Source of the DNA: CAVQGZ01 sp942491665
Lineage (GTDB): Bacteria; Actinomycetota; Actinomycetes; Jiangellales; Jiangellaceae
Length of the DNA stretch: 64,000 bases
NCBI GenBank assembly: GCA_942491665.1
Contig: CALOBR010000010.1
Location: 106,390 to 170,389, forward strand
Direction: 5' to 3'
The notes under the pieces were generated by a model. It had not been told where the DNA came from, searched no databases, and saw nothing but the letters and a program-made list of their open reading frames with translations. Positions 25,211 to 33,643 of this stretch are shown here, piece after piece. Position numbers and translations under genes: made by a program. How positions within the stretch are numbered: position 1 is the first letter of the stretch; every line of letters starts with the position of its first letter.

Positions 25211-26265
25211 CGCGATTTCCCTCGCAGCGTCCCCGCCGGTGGCGCACCTCGGCGGCGCACCGCCGGCTCGTCGGCGAGACGTCGCTGACGCCGGCGAACC
25301 TCGTGCTGCCGCTGTTCGTCGGGGAGGGCACGGGCACCCCGGTGCCCATCGCGTCCATGCCTGGCGTGCTGCGGCACAGCCGCGACTCCCTGCGCGCCGA
25401 GGTCGTGCGCGCTGCCGCGGCCGGGCTCGGTGGGGTGATGCTCTTCGGTGTCCCGGCCACCAAGGACCCCGAGGGAAGCGGGGCGTGGGACCCCGAGGGC
25501 ATCCTCAACCTCGCCCTGCGTGATGTCGTCGCCGAGGTCGGCGACGACATCGTGGTGATGGCCGACCTCTGCCTGGACGAGTTCACCGACCACGGGCACT
25601 GCGGCGTGATCGGTTCGGACGGCGCCGGTCGCGTGGTCGTCGACAACGACGCCACCCTGCTGGCCTACGCCCGCATGGCTCAGGCCCAGGCAGACGCCGG
25701 GGCGCACGTCGTCGGCACCAGCGGCATGATGGATGGGCAGGTGGGCGCCGTGCGCGCGGCCCTCGACGCCGACGGCCGCAGCGACGTGGCCGTGCTCGCC
25801 TACGCCGCGAAGTACGCCTCGGCCTTCTACGGGCCGTTCCGCGACGCCGTCGACTCCAGCCTCGGTGCCGATACCGCAGTCCCGGGTGACCGGGCCACCT
25901 ACCAGCAAGACCCGGCCAACCTGCGCGAGTCGCTGCGCGAGGTGCGCCTCGACGTGGCCGAGGGTGCGGACGCCGTCATGGTCAAGCCCGCCGGCAGCTA
26001 TCTCGACGTGCTGGCGGCCGTGCGGGCCGCCGTCGACGTGCCGGTGGCCGCCTACCAGGTGTCGGGCGAGATGGCGATGGTCGAGGCGGCCGTGCAGCGC
26101 GGCTGGATCGACCGTGACCGGGCCGTGCTCGAGACGTTGGTGTGCATCCGTCGGGCCGGGGCCGACATCGTGCTCACCTACTGGGCGCTCGACGCGGTGC
26201 GGCTGCTCGACGCAGCGATCCCTGGGCGGCTGAACCCAGCAGAAGCAGGGAGAATGGCCCCGTGA
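25207..26265 (+). CDS. hemB: Delta-aminolevulinic acid dehydratase (porphobilinogen synthase)
   Basis: The 352-residue enzyme condenses two 5-aminolevulinate molecules to porphobilinogen. Schiff-base lysines are visible in YAAKYASAFYGPF and VMVKPAGSYLDVL. The metal-binding loop is DLCLDEFTDHGHCG: two of the three Cys of the zinc-dependent form are kept and the middle one is Asp, which suggests altered metal use. It overlaps both neighbours by GTGA. Gene order (hemA, C, D, B, L) runs against pathway order for B but is normal in the phylum. Confidence 0.94.
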   Translation: MTRFPSQRPRRWRTSAAHRRLVGETSLTPANLVLPLFVGEGTGTPVPIASMPGVLRHSRDSLRAEVVRAAAAGLGGVMLFGVPATKDPEGSGAWDPEGILNLALRDVVAEVGDDIVVMADLCLDEFTDHGHCGVIGSDGAGRVVVDNDATLLAYARMAQAQADAGAHVVGTSGMMDGQVGAVRAALDADGRSDVAVLAYAAKYASAFYGPFRDAVDSSLGADTAVPGDRATYQQDPANLRESLREVRLDVAEGADAVMVKPAGSYLDVLAAVRAAVDVPVAAYQVSGEMAMVEAAVQRGWIDRDRAVLETLVCIRRAGADIVLTYWALDAVRLLDAAIPGRLNPAEAGRMAP

Positions 26266-27584
26266 GCACCCCCGTGACCACCGCTGCCACAATGACGTCA
26301 GAGCAGTGGATGGACCGCGCCCGCCGGGTCACGCCCGGCGGCGTGAGCTCGCCGGTACGGGCGTTCCGGTCGGTCGGCGGGCAGCCGCGGGTGATGGTGC
26401 GGGGTGAGGGCCCGTACGTGATCGATGCGGACGGGCGTCGCTACGTCGACCTCATCTGCTCGTGGGGCCCGTTGCTGCTCGGTCACGCCCATCCCGAGGT
26501 CGTCGCCGCGGTGGCCGCCACCGCCGCGTCCGGAACCTCGTTCGGCGCTCCGTCCCCACCGGAGATCGAGCTGGCCGAAGAGATCGTGGCCCGCGTCGAG
26601 CACGTCGAGCAGGTGCGCCTGGTGTCCAGCGGCACCGAGGCCACCATGAGCGCCGTGCGCCTGGCTCGCGGCTTCACCGGCCGCAGCCTCGTGGTCAAGT
26701 TCGCCGGGCACTACCACGGTCATGTCGATGCGCTGCTGGCTGCCGCCGGGTCGGGGGTCGCCACGCTCGGGCTCCCTGACTCCCCGGGTGTGCCAGCCGC
26801 AGTCACCGCCGACACCGTCGTCCTTCCCTACAACGACATCGGCGCGGTACGCGCCGTGTTCGCCGAGCGAGGTGAGCAGGTCGCGGTCGTTCTGGCCGAG
26901 GCCGCCGCGGGCAACATGGGCGTCGTCGCGCCGGCCCCCGGCTTCAACGAGGCGCTTCGCGAGCTGACGCAGCGCCACGGGGCCCTCTTGGTGCTCGACG
27001 AGGTGATGACCGGCTTTCGGGTCTCGCGGGCCGGCTGGTACGGGCTCGACGGGGTGCAGGCCGACCTCGTCACCTTCGGCAAGGTGATGGGCGGTGGCTT
27101 GCCTGCCGGGGCGTTCGGTGGCCGGTCCGCCGTGATGGCCCACCTCGCCCCGGACGGCCCGGTCTACCAAGCAGGCACCCTGTCGGGCAACCCTGTGGCC
27201 GCGACGGCCGGACTCACCACGCTTCGGCTGGCCGACCACGCTGTCTACGCGCACGTCGACCGCGCCGCCGACCTGCTCGTCGCCGAGGTCGGCGCCGCGC
27301 TCACGCGGGCCGGCGTGCCGCACGTCGTCCAACGCGCCGGCTCGATGTTCAGCGTCTTCTTCATCGACGCCGCCTCGGTGCCCGACTACGCCACCGCCCG
27401 CACGCAGCACACGGCGGCTTTCGCGGCGTTCTTCCACTCCATGCTCGACGACGGCGTCTCGCTGCCACCCAGCGCCTTCGAGTCGTGGTTCCTCTCCGCC
27501 GCGCACGACGACGCGGCCCTCGCCCAGGTCGTCGACGCACTTCCGAACGCGGCGGGCGCCGCAGCGAAGGCAGGCCAGGCATGA
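26262..27584 (+). CDS. hemL: Glutamate-1-semialdehyde 2,1-aminomutase
   Basis: The 440-residue PLP enzyme converts glutamate-1-semialdehyde to 5-aminolevulinate. RVTPGGVSSPVRAF is the N-terminal signature, LVSSGTEATMSAVRLAR binds cofactor phosphate, VLDEVMTGFR has the cofactor Asp, and TFGKVMGGGLPAGAFGG carries the PLP lysine. The GTG at 26262 overlaps the hemB stop; the ATG 11 codons later would leave a gap in a chain where every other junction overlaps, so GTG is preferred. Confidence 0.94.
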   Translation: MSTPVTTAATMTSEQWMDRARRVTPGGVSSPVRAFRSVGGQPRVMVRGEGPYVIDADGRRYVDLICSWGPLLLGHAHPEVVAAVAATAASGTSFGAPSPPEIELAEEIVARVEHVEQVRLVSSGTEATMSAVRLARGFTGRSLVVKFAGHYHGHVDALLAAAGSGVATLGLPDSPGVPAAVTADTVVLPYNDIGAVRAVFAERGEQVAVVLAEAAAGNMGVVAPAPGFNEALRELTQRHGALLVLDEVMTGFRVSRAGWYGLDGVQADLVTFGKVMGGGLPAGAFGGRSAVMAHLAPDGPVYQAGTLSGNPVAATAGLTTLRLADHAVYAHVDRAADLLVAEVGAALTRAGVPHVVQRAGSMFSVFFIDAASVPDYATARTQHTAAFAAFFHSMLDDGVSLPPSAFESWFLSAAHDDAALAQVVDALPNAAGAAAKAGQA

Positions 27585-28225
27585 CCGCCACAGTCCACGT
27601 GGTGCGCCACGGTGAGGTGCACAACCCCGAAGGCGTGCTCTACGGCCGCCTGCCGGACTACCACCTGTCCGAGCTCGGGCGGGCGATGGCCGAGCGCATC
27701 GCGACCACCATGGCCGACCGTGACGTCACCCACGTCGTCTCGTCCCCCCTCGAGCGGGCACAGGAGACCATCGCCCCGACCGCGGCGGTGCTGAACCTCG
27801 AGCCGACGATCGATGCCCGCGTCATCGAGGCCGCCAACCAGTTCGAGGGCCAGCGCTTCGGCGTCGGCGACGGCGCCCTGCGCGTGCCGTCGGCCTGGTG
27901 GCTGCTGCGCAACCCCTTCCGGCCCTCGTGGGGGGAGTCCTACGACGTGATCGCCGCCCGCATGCTCGCCGCGATCGAGGACGCCGCGGTAGCCGCCGAC
28001 GGGCACGAGGCCGTGGTGGTCTCCCATCAGCTGCCGATCTGGACAGCCCGTGGTGCCGCCGAGGGCCGCCGCCTGTGGCACGACCCGCGCAACCGGGAGT
28101 GCGCGCTGGCCTCGGTCACCAGCTTCACCGTCACCGACGGCGCGTTCGTGGACGTGAGCTACCACGAGCCGGCCGCCGACCTCGTGCCGCCCAAGCCCAA
28201 GCGTCGGTTCCAGCGAGGCGCCTGA
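27581..28225 (+). CDS. Histidine phosphatase family protein
   Basis: The 214-residue protein has the phosphoglycerate mutase-like fold: VVRHGEVHNP is the catalytic RHG motif, VSSPLERAQET the second Arg, and VVVSHQLPIW the second His. Substrate unknown. It overlaps hemL (ATGA) and ends one base before the TlpA-like gene, placing a phosphatase between the heme and cytochrome c genes. The order hemL, phosphatase, tlpA, ccdA, resB, ccsB is common in actinobacteria, though the reason for the phosphatase is not known. Confidence 0.87.
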   Translation: MTATVHVVRHGEVHNPEGVLYGRLPDYHLSELGRAMAERIATTMADRDVTHVVSSPLERAQETIAPTAAVLNLEPTIDARVIEAANQFEGQRFGVGDGALRVPSAWWLLRNPFRPSWGESYDVIAARMLAAIEDAAVAADGHEAVVVSHQLPIWTARGAAEGRRLWHDPRNRECALASVTSFTVTDGAFVDVSYHEPAADLVPPKPKRRFQRGA

Positions 28226-28226
28226 G

Positions 28227-28805
28227 GTGAGAAGAGTCGTGGTCGGCGCGTTGCTGTCGCCGGTGCTTGCCCTGGTCCTGTCCGGGTGCGGCGGTGACGG
28301 GCGCGTCGAGCCCGCTGCCGAGGCGGGCTTCGTGCAGGGCGGCGGCGTCGTCACCGTGATCGACCCGGCCGAGCGCGAGCCGGCGCCGGAGTTCAGCGGG
28401 CCCACCCTGGACGGCGACATGTTCACCCTGGCCGACGAGGCCGGCAACGTCGTCGTGCTCAACGTCTGGGGCTCGTGGTGCGCCCCGTGCCGCGGGGAGG
28501 CCCCGGGCTTCGCCGCGGTCGCGAACGAGACCGCCGCCGACGGCGTCGCGTTCGTCGGCGTCAACACCCGCGACACCGAGACGGCCGCCCTGGCGTTCGA
28601 GGATGAGTTCGACGTGCCCTACCCCAGCGTCGTCGACTCCGACGGGCGTCGCCTGCTCGCCTTTCGCGACACCCTTCCGCCCGCGGCGATCCCCAGCACC
28701 CTCGTCGTCGACCGGGACGGCAACATGGCGGCACGTGTGATCGGTCCGATCAGCGAGACGTCGCTGCGCGACCTCGTCACCGAGGTGGCCGAGGAGCCGA
28801 CGTGA
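28227..28805 (+). CDS. TlpA/ResA-like thiol-disulfide lipoprotein
   Basis: The 192-residue protein begins with a lipoprotein signal peptide, lipobox LVLSGC near residues 17-22, so it is anchored outside the membrane. The thioredoxin fold carries WGSWCAPCRGEAP (CxxC), and AIPSTLVVDRDG contains the cis-Pro. It probably reduces the heme-binding Cys pair of apocytochrome c, drawing electrons through CcdA encoded next (GTGA overlap). The start is GTG, one base after the phosphatase stop. Confidence 0.88.
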   Translation: MRRVVVGALLSPVLALVLSGCGGDGRVEPAAEAGFVQGGGVVTVIDPAEREPAPEFSGPTLDGDMFTLADEAGNVVVLNVWGSWCAPCRGEAPGFAAVANETAADGVAFVGVNTRDTETAALAFEDEFDVPYPSVVDSDGRRLLAFRDTLPPAAIPSTLVVDRDGNMAARVIGPISETSLRDLVTEVAEEPT

Positions 28806-29572
28806 GCGGCGCCGCCGAGACCGTGCTGACCGGGTCGCTGCTGCTGGCCCTGCCCCTGGCAGCCCTGGCCGGTCTCGTGTCGTTCGCCAGCCCCTGCGTC
28901 CTGCCGCTGGTTCCGGCCTACCTCTCCTACGTGAGCGGGCTGCCCGTGGCGCCGGTGGACCAGCCCGGCAGCACGCTCGTGCGAACCCGCCAGACCAGCC
29001 GCGTGCTGCTCGGGACGCTGCTGTTCGTCGCCGGCTTCACCGCGGTGTTCGTCAGCTACGGGGCGCTGTTCGGTGGGCTCGGCAGCCTGCTGGTGGAGTA
29101 CCAGCAGCCGGTCACCCGCGTGCTCGGGGCGCTCACCGTCGTCGTCGGACTCGCCTTCGGTGGATGGTTGCCGGGCCTCGACCGCGACCGTCGCCTCATG
29201 GACCGCTTCCCGTCCGTCGGGCTCGCCGCCGCCCCTGCGCTCGGCGTGCTCTTCGCCATCGGGTGGACGCCGTGTATCGGCCCCACGCTGGCCGCCGTCC
29301 AGGTGCTCGCCTTCGACCAGGGCACGGCCGCCCGGGGGGCGCTGCTGTCGGTCGCCTACTGCGTCGGCCTGGGCGTGCCGTTCGTGCTGTTCGCGCTGGC
29401 CTACGGACGGGCCAGCGGCATGTCAGCGTGGCTGCGCCGGCACATGCACGCCATCCAGACCGTCGGTGCGGTGGTGCTGATCGCCCTCGGCGTCGCGCTG
29501 CTCACCGGCCTCTGGAGCGAGGCCATGGCCGGGTTGCAGGGCTGGGTCAGCGGCTTCGAGGTGCTGCTGTGA
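28802..29572 (+). CDS. ccdA: Cytochrome c biogenesis protein CcdA
   Basis: The 256-residue membrane protein has about six transmembrane segments. One Cys of the pair sits in SFASPCVLPLVPAYLSY and the other in GWTPCIGPTLAAV, as in CcdA/DsbD. It moves reducing equivalents from cytoplasmic thioredoxin to the extracytoplasmic thiol protein encoded just upstream. Both ends overlap neighbours by four bases. Confidence 0.92.
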   Translation: MSGAAETVLTGSLLLALPLAALAGLVSFASPCVLPLVPAYLSYVSGLPVAPVDQPGSTLVRTRQTSRVLLGTLLFVAGFTAVFVSYGALFGGLGSLLVEYQQPVTRVLGALTVVVGLAFGGWLPGLDRDRRLMDRFPSVGLAAAPALGVLFAIGWTPCIGPTLAAVQVLAFDQGTAARGALLSVAYCVGLGVPFVLFALAYGRASGMSAWLRRHMHAIQTVGAVVLIALGVALLTGLWSEAMAGLQGWVSGFEVLL

Positions 29573-31173
29573 CCCAGACACTGCCGGCCCAGCAGGCCGA
29601 TCGGCCGGCCGGACCGCCGTCGATGAGCCCACGCGAGCTGGTCCGGTGGTTCTGGCACCAGCTCACCTCGATGCGCGTCGCACTGTTCCTGCTCTTTCTT
29701 CTCGCGGTGGCCGCGGTGCCCGGCTCGATCGTCCCGCAGCGGGAGGCGAATCCGCTGGCCGCCATCGACTGGGCCGAGCGCAACCCCGATATCGCGGTCT
29801 GGGCGGAGCGGCTCGGCCTGTTCGACGTCTACTCCACGCCCTGGTTCTCCGCGATCTACCTGCTGCTCATGATCTCGCTGGTCGGGTGCATCATCCCGCG
29901 CATCGGCATCCACTGGCGGGGGCTGCGGGCGCGGCCACCGGCCCCGCCGAGCCGGCTGACCCGCATGCCGGCGCACCTCGAGTGCAGGCTGGGCAGCGAT
30001 CCGGACGCCGTGCTCGACGCAGCAGAGCGTGCGCTGCGGGGCCGGCGGTTTCGCGTGGACCGGGTCGACGACCAGCGCGCTGCCGCCGGGACGTCGACCG
30101 GCGTGGCCCTCGCCGCCGAGCGCGGGTACCTCAAGGAGACCGGCAACCTGCTGTTCCACCTCGCGCTGGTGGTGGTGCTCGTCTCAGTCGCCGCCGGAAG
30201 CCTGTTCGGCTACCGCGGCACAGTGCTCGTCGTCGAGGGGGAGGGCTTCGCGAACTCGCCCATCCAGTACGACGGGCTCACCGCGGGTGCCCGGTTCACC
30301 GCCGGTGACCTGCCACCGTTCGCGCTGACGGTCGACGAGTTCGTCATGGAGTTCGAGCCCGACGGGCCCGCCATGGGCAGCCCGTCGAACTTCGAGGCGT
30401 CCGTGACGCTGGAGCGCACCCCGGGCGCACCGCCGGAGCAGCACGTGATCGTGGTCAACAGCCCGCTGGAGGTGGACGGGACCCTCGTGCACCTGCTGAA
30501 CCCGGGGTACGCGCCGCAGATCACGGTGCGGGGCCCGGACGGCGACGTGCTGTTCAGCCAGCCGGTGCCCTTTCTTCCGCAGGACCCCTCGTTCACCTCG
30601 ACCGGTGTGGTGAAGGTGCCTGCGGGTGAGCAACCCGACATCGGCCTGCAGGGCATCTTCTTGCCCACCGGCATCATCGCCGAGAACGGCCCGGAGTCGA
30701 TCTTCCCCGGCCTCGGCAACCCTGTGCTGGTGCTCACCGGGTGGCAGGGCGACCTGGGGCTCGACGACGGCGTGGCCCAGTCGATCTACCGGCTCGACAC
30801 CACCGACATGACGCAGCTCACCACCGGCGACGAACCGTTTCGGGCTGCGCTCGATCTCGGGGCGAGCGTCGAGCTGCCCGACGGGGCCGGTTCGGTGAGT
30901 TTCGACGGGGTCTCGACCTGGGTGAACCTGCAGGTCAGCCGCAACGCCGGCAAAGAGCTGGCGCTGCTCGGCGCGATGCTGGCGATCGTCGGTCTGCTGC
31001 CCACCTTGTTCGTGCGGCGTCGTCGCGTCTGGGTGCGGGTCCACCCCCACAGCCCAGTCGGCGCTACCGTTCTCACCATCGCTGGCCTCGACCGGGTTGC
31101 CTCCGGCGACGCCGGGGAGCTGGACGAAGAGCTTGCCGCGGTTGCGGCAGCCGTCGAGGAGGAGCTGTCGTGA
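29569..31173 (+). CDS. resB: Cytochrome c biogenesis protein ResB
   Basis: The 534-residue ResB/Ccs1 protein forms, with CcsB, the system II heme lyase that attaches heme to cytochromes c. Hydrophobic segments are seen near residues 38-55, 88-105 (IYLLLMISLVGCII), 190-210 (LLFHLALVVVLVSVAAG) and near 465-485 (LALLGAMLAIVGLLPTLF), with a large outer loop between the third and fourth. The GTG start overlaps the ccdA stop. Confidence 0.92.
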   Translation: MTQTLPAQQADRPAGPPSMSPRELVRWFWHQLTSMRVALFLLFLLAVAAVPGSIVPQREANPLAAIDWAERNPDIAVWAERLGLFDVYSTPWFSAIYLLLMISLVGCIIPRIGIHWRGLRARPPAPPSRLTRMPAHLECRLGSDPDAVLDAAERALRGRRFRVDRVDDQRAAAGTSTGVALAAERGYLKETGNLLFHLALVVVLVSVAAGSLFGYRGTVLVVEGEGFANSPIQYDGLTAGARFTAGDLPPFALTVDEFVMEFEPDGPAMGSPSNFEASVTLERTPGAPPEQHVIVVNSPLEVDGTLVHLLNPGYAPQITVRGPDGDVLFSQPVPFLPQDPSFTSTGVVKVPAGEQPDIGLQGIFLPTGIIAENGPESIFPGLGNPVLVLTGWQGDLGLDDGVAQSIYRLDTTDMTQLTTGDEPFRAALDLGASVELPDGAGSVSFDGVSTWVNLQVSRNAGKELALLGAMLAIVGLLPTLFVRRRRVWVRVHPHSPVGATVLTIAGLDRVASGDAGELDEELAAVAAAVEEELS

Positions 31174-32120
31174 ACGTCGAGGATGCGGCCTACCTGAGCA
31201 ACGTGTTCACCGACGCCGCGATGATCGTGTGGGCGGTCACGTTGGCGGCCTTCGCCGCCGACCTCGCCTTCGGCTCGCCGGTTCGCACCGCGTCCAGCGT
31301 CCGCACGACGGTCGCCGTGGGGTCAGGTGGGGCGGACGAGGTCGTCGTGGCCGACGACACGTCGTCCGAGCCGACCTCGCGCTGGTGGGGAATCGGCATG
31401 GGGACGCTCGTGCTCGGCACGATCATCCTCGGCGCCGGCGTCGTCCTTCGCGGCGTCGCCGCCGGCCGGGTGCCGTGGGGCAACATGTACGAGTTCGCCA
31501 TCACCGGGGCGTTCCTCGTCGCCGTCGCCTTCTTGCTGTTCATGCGCCGCTACGACCTGCGCACGTTCGCCGTGTGGATCACCGGCGTGCTGCTGCTCAC
31601 GGTCGGCCTCGCCGTCACGGTGCTCTACATACCGGCAGCGCCGCTCGTGCCGGCTCTACGCTCGCCGTGGCTGGTCATCCACGTCGCCGCCGCAACGCTG
31701 GCCGCTGCCTTCTTCACCATCGGCATGGTGGCCACGTCCCTCTACCTGGTGCGTGACGTGGCCGACAAGCGCGGGGCCAGCGGCGGCCGGTTCATCTCCC
31801 GGCTCCCCGACACCGCCACGCTCGACCGCATCTCGTACCGCGTCATCGCGTTCGGTTTTCCCATCTGGACGTTCGCCGTGGTCGCCGGGGCCATCTGGGC
31901 CGAGTACGCCTGGGGCCGGTACTGGGGGTGGGACCCCAAGGAGACGTGGTCGCTCATCACCTGGATTCTGTACGCCGCCTACCTGCACGCACGCACGACA
32001 GCCGGGTGGCGCGGACGGCGCGCCGCCGTCATCTCCTTGGTGGCGTACTCGACCCTGATCTTCAACTTCTTCGGCGTCAACATCGTCTTCGTCGGCCTGC
32101 ACTCCTACGGTGGCGTGTAG
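31170..32120 (+). CDS. ccsB: Cytochrome c biogenesis protein CcsB/CcsA
   Basis: The 316-residue membrane protein completes the heme lyase. WGRYWGWDPKETWSLITW is the Trp-rich heme-handling motif (WWD domain), between hydrophobic helices carrying conserved His residues such as WLVIHVAAATLAAAF and LYAAYLHARTT. The GTG start overlaps the resB stop. This is the last gene of the chain that begins at rex; its end overlaps the convergent toroid gene by 16 bases. Confidence 0.92.
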   Translation: MNVEDAAYLSNVFTDAAMIVWAVTLAAFAADLAFGSPVRTASSVRTTVAVGSGGADEVVVADDTSSEPTSRWWGIGMGTLVLGTIILGAGVVLRGVAAGRVPWGNMYEFAITGAFLVAVAFLLFMRRYDLRTFAVWITGVLLLTVGLAVTVLYIPAAPLVPALRSPWLVIHVAAATLAAAFFTIGMVATSLYLVRDVADKRGASGGRFISRLPDTATLDRISYRVIAFGFPIWTFAVVAGAIWAEYAWGRYWGWDPKETWSLITWILYAAYLHARTTAGWRGRRAAVISLVAYSTLIFNFFGVNIVFVGLHSYGGV

Positions 32121-33022
32121 CAGCCACGGGTCGACTCCCACCAGCGCAGCACCGCCAGTGCCCTGACCGTCGTCCACCGGCTGGCACCGGGCTGCTCCAG
32201 CCGAAAGAACTGCTTGCCGGCATACGGGGCATAGGTCGACCACCGTCGGTCCGCACGGCGCTTGCGTTCGAGCAAGGCCACCGCGTCGGTCAGCCGCTCG
32301 TCGATGCCGGCACGGACGCCGGCCAGGTACTCCAGCCCGCGAAGCACGTCGAAGTGCCACTCCGGAAACGCCGGGAACCGGGTGCTGGACCCGATGGCCA
32401 CCTCGCCCGTGTTGTGCGACTGGTAGAGCCGGTGCCGCAGAAAGAACTCCTGCCCCCGAGCGGTAGCCGGTGCCGTGTCGAGCCCGCCGCCGGACTCGCG
32501 GTAGGCCGCGAACGCCTCCAGTGCCTGCATGCTGGTGTGGAACGAGCTGTGGGTGCGTCCCACACCGCGAGCCACGCAGTTCCAGCCGCCGTCGTCCAGC
32601 TGCTGCTCCAGCAGGTGGCCCACGACGGCGTCCAGCCTGTCTGCGGGGTAGCCGAACGCCGCCGTCAGGCGGACGAGGATGGACTCGATGCAGGTCTCGG
32701 CAACCCGCCAGCGCGACTGCCAGTCCCACAGGTGCTCCACGCCGCGCAGGGCCGCCTCGTGACCAGCGGGGACTCCGAGCCACATCAGGTGCAGCAGCGT
32801 GTACGTCGTCGACGTCCACTTCGGCGAGTAGACCCCTTCGCCCCACCCGCCGTCGGGGTTCTGCTCGGCCAGCAGCCGAGCGCCCCATCCGGCCTCTGCG
32901 ACGCGGCGACGCTCGGCCGCCACCTCGTCCGGCGCCGCATCGAGCAGGTCGCGCAGCACCCGCACGCGCACCGCGGGGTCGCCGTCGAGCAGCCAGGCGA
33001 CCTGATCGTCGTCCGGCGCCAT
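32105..33022 (-). CDS. Squalene cyclase-like alpha/alpha-toroid protein
   Basis: The 305-residue protein has the QW-type repeats of terpenoid cyclases and prenyltransferases: LLAEQNPDGGWGEGVY near residue 50 and LLEQQLDDGGWNCVARG near 140. Neither the squalene cyclase acid motif (DxDD) nor a prenyltransferase zinc site is evident, so activity is doubtful and a binding role is possible. The ATG lies nine bases downstream of the mazF stop on the same strand with GGTGAGG upstream, which indicates co-transcription with the toxin-antitoxin pair. Confidence 0.68.
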   Translation of the reverse strand: MAPDDDQVAWLLDGDPAVRVRVLRDLLDAAPDEVAAERRRVAEAGWGARLLAEQNPDGGWGEGVYSPKWTSTTYTLLHLMWLGVPAGHEAALRGVEHLWDWQSRWRVAETCIESILVRLTAAFGYPADRLDAVVGHLLEQQLDDGGWNCVARGVGRTHSSFHTSMQALEAFAAYRESGGGLDTAPATARGQEFFLRHRLYQSHNTGEVAIGSSTRFPAFPEWHFDVLRGLEYLAGVRAGIDERLTDAVALLERKRRADRRWSTYAPYAGKQFFRLEQPGASRWTTVRALAVLRWWESTRGCYTPP

Positions 33023-33031
33023 AGCCCTACC

Positions 33032-33331
33032 TCACCACAGGTCGAAGGCTGTGCGGATCGCTTCGCTGAGTGTCGCTTCTTGGTCAGCCAGCAGGAATCC
33101 GAGCTGTCGTCCAAGCGCATCGGCTGGCATCGTGACGACGTTGTCGCAGCTGATGACGCTGTCGTGGTCGAGCCCGTTGGCCGGCCCGACGGGCACCTCG
33201 GTGGACAGCCCGCGTGTCGTGGTGACGATCGGGGCGACTGTGACGCGGGACAAGTGCGGGCGCACGATCTCGCGGGTCAGCACCACCACGGGACGCACCT
33301 TGTCCAGGCGCGCGAGGTAGATCGGGCGCAT
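33032..33331 (-). CDS. mazF: MazF/PemK-family toxin
   Basis: The 99-residue protein matches the MazF endoribonuclease fold. RPVVVLTREIVRPHL, then VTVAPIVTTTRGLSTEVPV and SVISCDNVVTMP follow the family pattern; MazF enzymes cut mRNA and slow growth when the antitoxin is lost. The start ATG shares one base with the antitoxin stop (TGATG), and a probable third gene follows nine bases downstream. The target sequence cannot be deduced. Confidence 0.87.
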   Translation of the reverse strand: MRPIYLARLDKVRPVVVLTREIVRPHLSRVTVAPIVTTTRGLSTEVPVGPANGLDHDSVISCDNVVTMPADALGRQLGFLLADQEATLSEAIRTAFDLW

Positions 33332-33567
33332 CAGTCGAGATCGTCCATGCGTGTGGTGGCGGCGTAGCGAGCCAGGTTGTCCAGGTCGGCGTCGGAGCCC
33401 TGTCGGGCGAGGATCGACGCGTCCCGCTCGGCCGTGCGGCGACGACGGTCGAGCTCGAGGGCGCGGGCCACGGCAGCCGCACGGCTGGTGGCGTCCCCTG
33501 TCTTGACGAGGCCATCGACGAATGCCACGAGGTCGTCGGGAAGGCGCACGGCGATCTGAGTGCTCAT
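33331..33567 (-). CDS. Ribbon-helix-helix antitoxin (MazE-type)
   Basis: The 78-residue protein has an N-terminal ribbon-helix-helix (IAVRLPDDLVAFVDGLVKTG, then SRAAAVARAL) for dimeric DNA binding and a C-terminal charged, likely disordered stretch that would block MazF. Such antitoxins usually repress their own operon. The 14-base inverted repeat at 33585-33598 beside the predicted promoter is a suitable operator. Confidence 0.83.
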   Translation of the reverse strand: MSTQIAVRLPDDLVAFVDGLVKTGDATSRAAAVARALELDRRRRTAERDASILARQGSDADLDNLARYAATTRMDDLD

Positions 33568-33573
33568 CCCAGA

Positions 33574-33579
33574 ACGCTA
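33574..33579 (-). promoter_or_regulatory. -10 element of the leaderless mazE-mazF operon
   Basis: TAGCGT on the minus strand lies six bases before the antitoxin ATG at 33567, the leaderless spacing. No ribosome binding site precedes the start. Confidence 0.5.
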
Positions 33580-33584
33580 CCAAG

Positions 33585-33598
33585 GTGGGATGTCCCAC
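33585..33598. promoter_or_regulatory. Inverted repeat, probable antitoxin operator
   Basis: GTGGGATGTCCCAC is a perfect 6-base inverted repeat with a 2-base centre, located five bases upstream of the -10 hexamer, inside the promoter spacer. It is well placed for autorepression by the ribbon-helix-helix antitoxin. Binding is inferred. Confidence 0.5.
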
Positions 33599-33643
33599 GG
33601 TAGCAGCCGTGTGCGTCGTCCTTGCTGTGCTGGACTACCAGGC

